Assembly: GCF_001187785.1 (NCBI RefSeq)
Contig: NZ_CP012154.1
Location: 924,501 to 988,500 of the forward strand
Source of the DNA: Wenzhouxiangella marina
GTDB taxonomy: Bacteria; Pseudomonadota; Gammaproteobacteria; Xanthomonadales; Wenzhouxiangellaceae
Length of the DNA: 64,000 nt
Direction: 5' to 3'
Made by a program: the position numbers and the translations under genes. Under the pieces are notes generated by a model. It saw only the letters and a program-made list of their open reading frames with translations. It made no database searches and had not been told where the DNA came from. Position 1 is the first letter of the stretch, and each line of letters opens with the position of its first letter. Below, one piece after another: positions 7,825 through 15,123 of the stretch.

Positions 7825-9291
7825 ATGAAATCATTGTTGCTGCTGCCGTTGATCTGCCTGATGGTGCCCACCTGGGCGCAGGGTGCGTCCGAATCGCTGC
7901 AGGGTGATCCGGTGCCGGCCATCGAGGTCGGTGTTCGCACGCCGGCCACCTTCGATACCTGGAAGCAGGGCGCCGGCGGCGATGGGGAAATGCGTTTTCA
8001 GGTGCGCCTGACCAATGGCGTGACGGCGGTGGCGCCGACGATCGTGCGCACGACGCTGCCCGAGGGGCTCACCTTCGTCAACCACAGCGGTTCGGCCTGG
8101 AGCTGCAGCGCGGTCGGCCAGGCGCTGACCTGCCAGTACAACAACAATCTGACCAGCTCCTCGCCCACCAACAATGTTCGTGTTCGGGTCAATGTGGCAG
8201 GTGACATTCCCGTGCCGGGGGACTCGCTGATGCGCCTGACCGTCGAACACGCGCTGGTGCCCCTGCCGGATCCGCTGGTCTGCGAGTCGAACGCCTCGGC
8301 CGGCGGCTACTACGTGTCGGACACGGGCTGCGTCGAGCGCCTGGTGCCGCATCGCGAGTCGCAGGTCTTCTTCGACCCGGCCAGCTGGACGCGTTCACCC
8401 AATACCTTCATCGCCGGTTCGACCGACAACAGCATCGAGGCGGCCTTCTTCAACCAGGGTTTTACCCCTGCCAATGGTGCGATCACCGTGCGTTATCGGC
8501 TGCCGCCGGGCTTCCTGTTCGATCGCGCCGGGCCGACCACCTTCTGGGGCTGCATCCCCTCGCCGCCGGGGCCCGAGGGCCAGGTGGTGACCTGCTCGCG
8601 CTCGGGCTTCAGTGACAACGCCACGCCCTCGACCACCGGCTTCTTCATGCGCGTCGACCTGGCCCTGGACACGCCGGTGCCCGGCCCCCTGACCCTGATC
8701 GGGATCGTCGAGAACGCCTACCAGCCGGGGCCGGCGGATTTCGAGGACTGCCTGGTCGCCGAGCCGCCGATCGGCTGCAGCACCTACCAGATCCCCACCG
8801 GCAGCCCGCCGCAGGCGCGGATGGAGTTCGTCGAGATCTCGCCCGACCCCGATGCCTTCACCCCGGGTCAGACGGGCAGGGTGTTCATCCGGTACAGCAA
8901 CCAGGGCCAGGCGACGGCCGGCCCGCTCAACCTCGACATTGCCGCGCCGCCGGGCTTCGAGTTCATCCAGACCATCGGCGCCAACCCGGCCATCGGCTGC
9001 ACCGCCAGCGGCGATCCGGCCATGGGTCAGACGATCAATTGCTCCGGTGCCTCGGGTGTCGGCGTCGGCCAGACCGGCCAGCTGTCCCTGGACTTCCAGG
9101 TCGAATGGGCCGGCAGCCTGCTGGTGCCCGTGCTCGGCAGCATCGGTGACAGCACGCGCCCGGCGCCGGGCCTGGTGGCCTGCGAGGTCGATCCCGAGCA
9201 ATCCGGTTGTGGCCTCGGTCAGGTGCCGATCCTGGATGCCCTGTTCTGTGATCGCTTCGAGAGCCCGAGCGGCGGGTGCCGACCGCTCTGA
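7825..9291 (+). CDS. Secreted DUF11-like repeat protein with F-x-D-R-F-E tail
   Basis: This 488-residue protein has a signal peptide (residues 1-20, 'MKSLLLLPLICLMVPTWAQG'). It is built from beta-rich DUF11-like units marked by 'VTAVAPTIVRTTLPEGLTFV' and 'ATAGPLNLDIAAPPGFEFI', each with paired cysteines. It ends 'ILDALFCDRFESPSGGC' plus three residues, matching the tail shared with other secreted proteins here. The gene diverges from the broken R-M gene, and a TAGAAT -10-like box sits at 7778-7783. The 3' end forms a strong inverted repeat with downstream DNA. The molecular function is unknown, and surface or extracellular localisation is likely. Confidence 0.75.
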   Translation: MKSLLLLPLICLMVPTWAQGASESLQGDPVPAIEVGVRTPATFDTWKQGAGGDGEMRFQVRLTNGVTAVAPTIVRTTLPEGLTFVNHSGSAWSCSAVGQALTCQYNNNLTSSSPTNNVRVRVNVAGDIPVPGDSLMRLTVEHALVPLPDPLVCESNASAGGYYVSDTGCVERLVPHRESQVFFDPASWTRSPNTFIAGSTDNSIEAAFFNQGFTPANGAITVRYRLPPGFLFDRAGPTTFWGCIPSPPGPEGQVVTCSRSGFSDNATPSTTGFFMRVDLALDTPVPGPLTLIGIVENAYQPGPADFEDCLVAEPPIGCSTYQIPTGSPPQARMEFVEISPDPDAFTPGQTGRVFIRYSNQGQATAGPLNLDIAAPPGFEFIQTIGANPAIGCTASGDPAMGQTINCSGASGVGVGQTGQLSLDFQVEWAGSLLVPVLGSIGDSTRPAPGLVACEVDPEQSGCGLGQVPILDALFCDRFESPSGGCRPL

Positions 9292-9322
9292 CGGCGCATC
9301 GGGCTCGAGGCTCGAAGCGATC
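9250..9322. other. Long inverted repeat spanning the stop codon
   Basis: GATCGCTTCGAG (9250-9261), which encodes the DRFE tail, pairs with CTCGAAGCGATC at 9311-9322. The inner AGCCCGA (9262-9268) pairs with TCGGGCT (9299-9305). This could fold as a 12+7-bp stem with a 5-base bulge and a 30-base loop. No T tract follows. It may act as an mRNA-end hairpin or be the trace of a local inverted duplication. Confidence 0.55.
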
Positions 9323-9460
9323 GTGAAGCGGTCGCTCGCAGGGATCGTCGAACAGCTCCTTGCAGCGCCTGGTGGTCGCGGTTTGCGCAAGTCATGGCGG
9401 CTTGTCGCCGGATTTTCCGTAATCGATGGCGACTTGATCAATCACTGAGGCACCTCGGCC

Positions 9461-11176
9461 ATGCAACGCGTTTGTCTGCTTTCCATCCTGTCCTTTCTGC
9501 TGGCGGGCGCTGCCCCGGCCCTGGCCCGCGAGAACGTGATGCTGGTCCTCGATGCCTCGGGCTCGATGTGGGGCCAGATCGACGGCCTGAGCAAGGTCGA
9601 GATCGCGCGCGAGGCGGTCGACGAGCTGCTGGATGACTGGCCGGCGGCGCATCATCTGGGGCTGGTGGCCTATGGGCACAATCGGCGGGGTGACTGTGGT
9701 GACATCGAAGTGCTGCTGCCGCCGGGGCCGCTGGATACGGATGCGTTCCGGGCTCGCGTCCGGGGCCTGAACGCGCGCGGGATGACGCCCCTGTCTGCCG
9801 CGGTGATCCGGGCGGCCGAGGCCCTGCGGAGTTCGGAGCAGAAGGCCACGGTGATCCTGATTTCCGACGGCGAGGAGACCTGCGATCTCGATCCCTGCCA
9901 GGTCGGTGAGCGACTGGAAGCCGAGGGCATCGACTTCACCGCCCATGTCATCGGCTTCGACATCAGCGATCCGGCCCTGCAGGCGCCCTTGCGCTGCCTG
10001 GCCGAGCGGACCGGCGGGCGCTACGTGAATGCGGCCGATGCCGCCGAGCTGAGCGGCAGCCTGACGACCCTGGCCCAGGTCGCCACGGAAGCGCCCCTGC
10101 CTGCGGCCAGCGCCTCGCTCGAGGCGGCGCCGGAGGTGACGGCGGCGACCCCTTTGCGCGTCCGCTATGCCGGCCCGGCCGATGCCGGTGATTTCATCGC
10201 CATTGTCGATGCGGAGGGACGGGAACTCGTCTGGGGCTTCGTCGAAGCGGGGCAGGGCGAGGGCGACATCGAGCTGCGCGCACCGGCCGAGCCCGGAAGT
10301 GTCCGCATTCGCTATACGAGTCCGCGGCGTGCGGAGCCGGTGCTGGCCGAGCGAGCGCTGATGGTCCTTGCGGCCGAGGCGAGCATCGAGGCTCCAGACC
10401 GCGTGCCGATGGGAAGCCCCGTCACGGTTCGCAGCCGTGGTCCCTTCGAGGGGGGCGAACACTGGATCGGCATTGCCGCCCTGGGCGCTCCGACGCTCGA
10501 ACATCTGAGCTACCGCTACATCCACAGTGAAGTCTTCGAGACGACCCTGCAGGCGCCGACGACCCCGGGTGAGTACGAAATCCGCTACGTGCTCGCCGGT
10601 GCCTCGACGCCGCTGCTGGTTCGGCCGCTTCAGGTGACCGAGGCGGAGCAAAGCCTGGTCGGCCCGGACGCGGCGTCGGTAGGCAGCCGCATCGAAGTGC
10701 AGGCCATCGGGCCGAAGGGCGGCGGCCACTGGATCGCCTTCGCTCCGCTGGAGTCAGGCGATGCGGCCCATCTCGATTACGCCTATCTCGAGCCGGGAGT
10801 GGACGAGTACCTGCTCAACACGCCGGACGAGCCGGGAGAGTACGAGCTGCGCTACGTGCTGGTCGAGCCGATGCGCGTGATCGCCCGGCAGCGCGTGCGG
10901 GTGGAGCCGGCCTCGGTGCGTTTCCAGGCGCCGGCCAGCGTCGTGGCCAACGAGCGATTCGAATTCGCGGTCCAGGGGCCCAATCGCCCCGAGCACTGGG
11001 TCACGATCGTGCCCGTCGGCAGCGGGGACGACGCCTATCTGGAGTATCGGTACATGACCCTCGATGGCGAGCTTGCGCTCGATGCGCCGGAGACACCTGG
11101 CGCGTACGAGTTGCGCTTCGTGCTGGCCGATGGGCGGGTGCTGGGGCGGCACGGGATCGAGGTGGTTGCACCGTAG
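9461..11176 (+). CDS. Secreted von Willebrand factor A (VWA) protein with four C-terminal repeats
   Basis: This 571-residue protein has a signal peptide ending near residue 23 ('AAPALA'). A VWA domain (about 25-205) has a complete MIDAS: 'DASGSM' (DxSxS), the 'MTPLS' threonine and 'SDGEET'. The remainder is four ~85-residue beta repeats, each with 'GPxxxxxHWIxIxPxG' and ending 'PGxYELRYVLAxGRVL'. VWA proteins bind partners through a metal ion. The start is ATG 9461 with GAGG upstream. It does not carry the F-x-D-R-F-E tail of its neighbours. A periplasmic or surface adhesion/scaffold role is inferred. Confidence 0.8.
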   Translation: MQRVCLLSILSFLLAGAAPALARENVMLVLDASGSMWGQIDGLSKVEIAREAVDELLDDWPAAHHLGLVAYGHNRRGDCGDIEVLLPPGPLDTDAFRARVRGLNARGMTPLSAAVIRAAEALRSSEQKATVILISDGEETCDLDPCQVGERLEAEGIDFTAHVIGFDISDPALQAPLRCLAERTGGRYVNAADAAELSGSLTTLAQVATEAPLPAASASLEAAPEVTAATPLRVRYAGPADAGDFIAIVDAEGRELVWGFVEAGQGEGDIELRAPAEPGSVRIRYTSPRRAEPVLAERALMVLAAEASIEAPDRVPMGSPVTVRSRGPFEGGEHWIGIAALGAPTLEHLSYRYIHSEVFETTLQAPTTPGEYEIRYVLAGASTPLLVRPLQVTEAEQSLVGPDAASVGSRIEVQAIGPKGGGHWIAFAPLESGDAAHLDYAYLEPGVDEYLLNTPDEPGEYELRYVLVEPMRVIARQRVRVEPASVRFQAPASVVANERFEFAVQGPNRPEHWVTIVPVGSGDDAYLEYRYMTLDGELALDAPETPGAYELRFVLADGRVLGRHGIEVVAP

Positions 11177-11216
11177 GTCTGCTGCCACGGTGGTTGGTGT
11201 AGCTGAGGGCGGGAGC

Positions 11217-12626
11217 TTATTCGAAGCGGTCGGCGAAGATTCCATCATTCAGGCCCAGCGCCGTGCTCAGGTCGGCGACGAAGATCCCTTGGGCGACCGG
11301 GGAGCCGCTGGCTTCCTTGATTGTGGCGGTGAAATAGAACAGGCCCGTGTCACTGAGGTAGCCGTCGTCATTGCCGAAGGTGTTGAAGAATAGGTTGTCA
11401 TCGTCCAGGCCGTTGCCGTTCAGGTCGACCGGGTCGCCTTCGCGGACGACGACGAATTCACCGTTCGCTACCAGTACGCCGTTGCTGGCGGAGTCGCCGT
11501 CCGTGACGCCGCCGATGACGTAGTCACCGCGGCTGTTGCCGGCATGCAGAAAGAAGCAGTCGCTGAAGTCGATGTCCGACCAGAGCTCGGCCGAGCCGGT
11601 GGTCACCGGGGCACCGGTGCTGGCGATGATCTCGCCGTTGCGGTAGACCCAGTCCTGTTCGGTCCCTGCATTGTTACCACGCACGAACCAGTTTCCGCCC
11701 GCATCCATATGGACGCCGACGATGCCGCTTGTGTCGACCGCCTCACTGAAGCTCGATCCAGACAGGATGCTGCCTTCCTGAACGACGACGTTGCCGTCGA
11801 CAACCACCACGTCATCGCTGGCAGTGTCGCCAGTCAGATCGCCCTGGATCAGCCAGCGGCTGCCGTCGGCGGAGAGATGGGAGTCGATGAAGTCGAAGTT
11901 GTCCCAGAATTCACTGCCGACCTGGCCGGGCGGGACCGTGACACCGCTCTGGGCCAGCACTATGGGTCCGAGAACCAGCAGCTCGCTCTGGGAGGGATCG
12001 ACGCCGGTCACGCCCGAACTCACCAGGCCGACATTGCCGAGTTCATCCATGACGACGTTGCGGATGACCGGCCCCCAGCTGGCACCGGGCACTGCCAGGA
12101 TGGCCTGGCCCTCCTGCGCGACCGAGGCGAAGCTGCCGTTGATGACACGCACCACGTATTCGTCGTTGCCTGATGGGCCGTCGGTATTGGTCGAAAAGGC
12201 CCAGTCGCCGTTATCGTTGATGGCCATCTCGGTTCGGAACACACCGAAGTTTTCCGCGCCGCCGGTCCAGGGGGCGGGCGTACCTTCGCGGGCGCTGGTG
12301 ACGCCATTGACCAGAATGACTTCGTTTTCGGTGCTTGGGGCCGTGGTGTTGGCGCTCACGATCCAGTTGCCGTTCGGGCTGCCGTAGATGCGGTCGAAGT
12401 TGCTCGTCCCGCCACCGGGAAAGAACTCGAAGCCCGGGAAGCCCGGGACCGCGGCGCTGGGATCACCGGTGACGTTGGTGAACACGATCTCGATCGCGGG
12501 GACGGTGGCCCCCTGGATGGACGCGGAAGGCGGAACCCGCTGATCGGTGAGCTCGTCCTGGGCGATGGCGAGGCCGGTGAGAAGCAACAGTGTCAGGGCG
12601 ACGGTACGTGCGAGCATCGAGGTCAT
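11217..12626 (-). CDS. Secreted repeat protein ending in F-A-D-R-F-E
   Basis: From ATG 12626 the protein is 469 residues, with a signal peptide 'MLARTVALTLLLLTGLAIAQ'. The body repeats short blade-like units with 'NGDWAFSTNT', 'GNWFVRGNN' and 'SRWLIQGDL', interspersed with 'VVVDGNVVVQEG'. This suggests a beta-propeller or similar all-beta fold. The last nine residues are 'DGIFADRFE', the purest example of the shared C-terminal motif. It converges with the VWA gene. I do not recognise a named family. An exported, probably surface-associated role is inferred. Confidence 0.7.
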   Translation of the reverse strand: MTSMLARTVALTLLLLTGLAIAQDELTDQRVPPSASIQGATVPAIEIVFTNVTGDPSAAVPGFPGFEFFPGGGTSNFDRIYGSPNGNWIVSANTTAPSTENEVILVNGVTSAREGTPAPWTGGAENFGVFRTEMAINDNGDWAFSTNTDGPSGNDEYVVRVINGSFASVAQEGQAILAVPGASWGPVIRNVVMDELGNVGLVSSGVTGVDPSQSELLVLGPIVLAQSGVTVPPGQVGSEFWDNFDFIDSHLSADGSRWLIQGDLTGDTASDDVVVVDGNVVVQEGSILSGSSFSEAVDTSGIVGVHMDAGGNWFVRGNNAGTEQDWVYRNGEIIASTGAPVTTGSAELWSDIDFSDCFFLHAGNSRGDYVIGGVTDGDSASNGVLVANGEFVVVREGDPVDLNGNGLDDDNLFFNTFGNDDGYLSDTGLFYFTATIKEASGSPVAQGIFVADLSTALGLNDGIFADRFE

Positions 12627-12821
12627 CGGAGGGGCCGATTGAAGAAGGGGTTCGTCAACAATAGCGCCTTTCGAGCCGAGAAGCGGACATGAAGGGCCGC
12701 TGGCGCGCTCCAGCTTGACATCCTGCGCGCGCCTGCCCCGATCGTCCCCGGCTTCGCGATCTTCCCCGCCCCTGCGATTGACCACGCCATGGTCGCTTGA
12801 CAGTTCCGCGCTGTAGTTTTA

Positions 12822-12855
12822 CGATAAACATAAATTAAATTTCGATATACATTAA
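12822..12855. promoter_or_regulatory. Two phased direct repeats, operator candidate
   Basis: CGATAAACATAAA (12822-12834) and CGATATACATTAA (12843-12855) match at 11 of 13 bases and start exactly 21 bp apart, two helical turns. They lie in an A+T-rich stretch ending 17 bp before the HTH gene. This is a good arrangement for cooperative binding by the small regulator encoded next. Confidence 0.5.
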
Positions 12856-12872
12856 CCAAGGCCGGAGCAGCC

Positions 12873-13094
12873 ATGCCCATCCGCATCAATCTCGATATCG
12901 AGCTGGCGCGTAACAAGATGTCCCTGACCGAGCTCTCGGAGCGCGTCGGAGTGTCGATGACCAATCTGTCACTGCTCAAGAATGGCCGAGTCAAGGCCAT
13001 TCGCTTCAGCACGCTGGAGTCCATCTGTCGGATCCTGGGCTGTCAGCCCGGCGATCTTCTTGAATTCGTTGAAAATGACCAGGGAGTGAACTGA
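12873..13094 (+). CDS. Small XRE/Cro-like transcriptional regulator (YozG-like)
   Basis: This 73-residue single-domain HTH protein reads 'MSLTELSERVGVSMTNLSLL' then 'KNGRVKAIRFSTLESICRIL', ending 'GCQPGDLLEF'. This matches the YozG/YdaS-like Cro family, which often sits with a multi-pass membrane protein (DUF2975-type). Here a membrane protein starts two bases after the stop. Two phased repeats upstream are the probable binding sites, and autoregulation is likely. The signal sensed by the pair is unknown. Confidence 0.85.
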   Translation: MPIRINLDIELARNKMSLTELSERVGVSMTNLSLLKNGRVKAIRFSTLESICRILGCQPGDLLEFVENDQGVN

Positions 13095-13096
13095 GT

Positions 13097-13708
13097 ATGA
13101 ATCGTGATTACCTGCTGCCGGGCCTGGTGGCGATCCTGCTGGCCGTGTTGTACCCCGTATTCTGGCTATCGACCATGGCGAGCATCGAGGATCTGCCCCT
13201 GCTGGAGATCTTCCGGGCTGAGGTGAGCCGACTCGGTGCCATGGACGCGATGTTCGTGTTGATCGGCCTGATGGAGGTTTACGTGTTGCTGAGCCTTCGG
13301 CGCGCGTTGCGGCAGGAGCTGAACGGCAGCCTGGGCGCCGCCCTGGCCATGGCCATGGCGATCGCGGTGGCCTTGATGACGCTCACGGTGCTTTTCGATG
13401 TCGCGGTCGCGCTCCTGCCCGGTCTTAGCGAGGGAACACTCGATGGCCTGGTCAGGGTCGCGGCCGGTACGTTCATTGCGTCCTGTATCGCGGTCAGTCT
13501 GATCAGCCTCGTGCTGGCGGTGGCCCTGCTGGTTCGCGCTGCCGATTCCGCGCTATTGCTGAAGCTGTTCGCCGTCGTCCTGCTCATCAGCGGCCTGATG
13601 TTTCTGAGCCTCATCCTGGCGCCGATCGCCTGCCTGGTCTACCCGCTGGGCCTGCTGCTCCTCGCCGCCTGGTTCCTGCGCGGCGGCAGCGAGGTGGAAG
13701 TGGTGTGA
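13097..13708 (+). CDS. Multi-pass membrane protein paired with XRE regulator (DUF2975-like)
   Basis: This 203-residue hydrophobic protein has about five membrane segments, at roughly residues 5-25, 52-70, 82-110, 122-148 and 158-195. It has short loops and no obvious catalytic motif. The size and its position immediately after a YozG-like HTH resemble DUF2975 membrane proteins, which are assigned largely by this pairing. The gene is probably cotranscribed with the regulator. Function is unknown. Confidence 0.65.
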   Translation: MNRDYLLPGLVAILLAVLYPVFWLSTMASIEDLPLLEIFRAEVSRLGAMDAMFVLIGLMEVYVLLSLRRALRQELNGSLGAALAMAMAIAVALMTLTVLFDVAVALLPGLSEGTLDGLVRVAAGTFIASCIAVSLISLVLAVALLVRAADSALLLKLFAVVLLISGLMFLSLILAPIACLVYPLGLLLLAAWFLRGGSEVEVV

Positions 13709-13712
13709 GGGG

Positions 13713-13792
13713 TCCCGGCTCAAGGCCGGGATGAGGGTTGGTGTAGAGGGGGAGGGGGACGAGTCAATGGGTCCCGGGGCGTGTACCGGGAC
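13713..13792. repeat. Pair of REP-like palindromes between convergent genes
   Basis: The first palindrome is TCCCGGC-TCAAG-GCCGGGA at 13713-13731. The second is GTCCCGG, an 8-base loop, then CCGGGAC at 13771-13792. Both are preceded by GG(G) and followed by a TGAG/GTG-like base run, like the coding-sequence element at 4348-4366. They lie between two converging genes and could stop transcription in both directions. No T tract is present. Confidence 0.6.
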
Positions 13793-13807
13793 GTGCCTGG
13801 GACGGGA

Positions 13808-14818
13808 TCAGCCCTGCTCCAGCAGTCGCCGCAGATCGATCACGGCCGCGTTCGCCCGGGCGATGTAGTTCGCCATCACCAGTGAATGGTTGGCAGTGAA
13901 GCCGAAACCGCCGCCGTTCAGGATCATCGGGCTCCAGATCGGCCGCTGGCTGGCTTCCAGTTCACGGATGATCTGCGCCAGGCTGGGGCTGGCGTTCTTG
14001 TTTTCCAGCACGGCGGCGAAATCGTGCTCGATGGCACGCAGGAAGTGAATCAGGGCCCAGGTCGTGCCGCGGGCCTGGTAGAACACGTCGTCGATTTCCA
14101 GCCAGGGCGTCTTGACGCGTACTTCCGGGCCGAGGTTGCCGCTGGGATGGGCGATGGGGTCGCCGGCCAGGTCCGTGTTCAGGCGGCGCTCGCCGACGCT
14201 GGCCGAGAGCTGCTGGCCGATGTCACCGAGGCGCTTCTCGACCAGGGCCAGGTATTCGCGCAGATTGTCGGCGCGGTCGAAGAAGCGGGCGTCGGTCGGG
14301 TCCTCGTTGCCGAGGCGCTCGAGGTAGCGTTCCAGCGCGTCGATGCCTTCCTGATACTCGCCCTCGGTGCTCGGCAGCAGCCAGGAGCCGTAGTCGAAGC
14401 TGAACTGCGGGTCGGCGAGGGCCAGGTCGGCATCCTCGGCCGACTGGGTCTGGGAACGGCTGAAGTCGTTGCGCAGGGAGCGGGCCAGATCGCGGGCCTG
14501 GAAGACCACACCGATCTCCCAGCTCGGGATGTTGTCGAGCAGCACCCAGGGCGGCATGACGTCGTTCTGCAGGTAGCCGCCGCGTTTGTCGAGCAGGATG
14601 TCCATCACCTCGATCAGGGTGGCGGTGGTGACGTAGCCGGTGCGCAGCTCGTGGCCGTGGGCATCGGCGCGGGCCTGGGCGGCCGCGACCACGTCGAAGC
14701 GTTCGGGCTCGTGGTCCACGTAGAACATGACGACCGCGCTGGCAATGATCAGGGCCAGCACGCTCAGGGTGATGATCCGGCGCCAGCCGGTGCCGATCAG
14801 TCGATGGATCCAGGCCAT
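13808..14818 (-). CDS. DUF2333 family membrane-anchored protein
   Basis: This 336-residue protein has one N-terminal membrane anchor (about residues 14-33, 'IITLSVLALIIASAVVMFYV') and a large helical periplasmic domain with conserved blocks. The blocks are 'RGGYLQNDVMPPWVLLDNIP', 'WEIGVVFQARDLARSLRNDF', 'DVFYQARGTTWALIHFLRAI' and 'NGGGFGFTANHSLVMANYIA'. They match DUF2333, a proteobacterial family of unknown function. The full length is present. It diverges from the TolB-like/TPR gene across a 305-bp spacer. Confidence 0.85.
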   Translation of the reverse strand: MAWIHRLIGTGWRRIITLSVLALIIASAVVMFYVDHEPERFDVVAAAQARADAHGHELRTGYVTTATLIEVMDILLDKRGGYLQNDVMPPWVLLDNIPSWEIGVVFQARDLARSLRNDFSRSQTQSAEDADLALADPQFSFDYGSWLLPSTEGEYQEGIDALERYLERLGNEDPTDARFFDRADNLREYLALVEKRLGDIGQQLSASVGERRLNTDLAGDPIAHPSGNLGPEVRVKTPWLEIDDVFYQARGTTWALIHFLRAIEHDFAAVLENKNASPSLAQIIRELEASQRPIWSPMILNGGGFGFTANHSLVMANYIARANAAVIDLRRLLEQG

Positions 14819-15123
14819 GGGACAACGCTCCGCAAACGGATTCAGGGTCGATCATCGAAGATGGGGGCGATGTCCGCCAGTGTCAAAGGTTGGGTTCGGT
14901 CCGATCAACTTGTGTTCAGCCCGTGCCGCGGCCTAGACTCGGACGCGGGACTGTCACATTTTTGCGCTCGGCAACGCTGTATTCACAGAGGGTCGGGGGA
15001 TGCTGAACGAGGAACACCCAGGATGAAGAGGGGAGAGCGCCCGATGGGGCAGGTCGACGCGTTCGGCGCGGGTGGATCGGTCGACAAACCCGCCAGGGGG
15101 ACCTCGAGCAAGGGGGTGGCCTC
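14819..15123. other. Divergent intergenic region
   Basis: These 305 bp separate the divergent DUF2333 and TolB-like genes. A plausible sigma-70 promoter for the plus-strand gene is visible (14910-14939). I see no convincing small gene, RNA or further repeat. Readings that cross it have atypical codon use. Confidence 0.5.
14910..14939 (+). promoter_or_regulatory. Candidate sigma-70 promoter for TolB-like/TPR gene
   Basis: TTGTGT at 14910-14915 and TAGACT at 14934-14939 are separated by 18 bases. They leave a ~175-base leader before the GTG start at 15124. Both hexamers match the consensus only partly. Confidence 0.35.
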
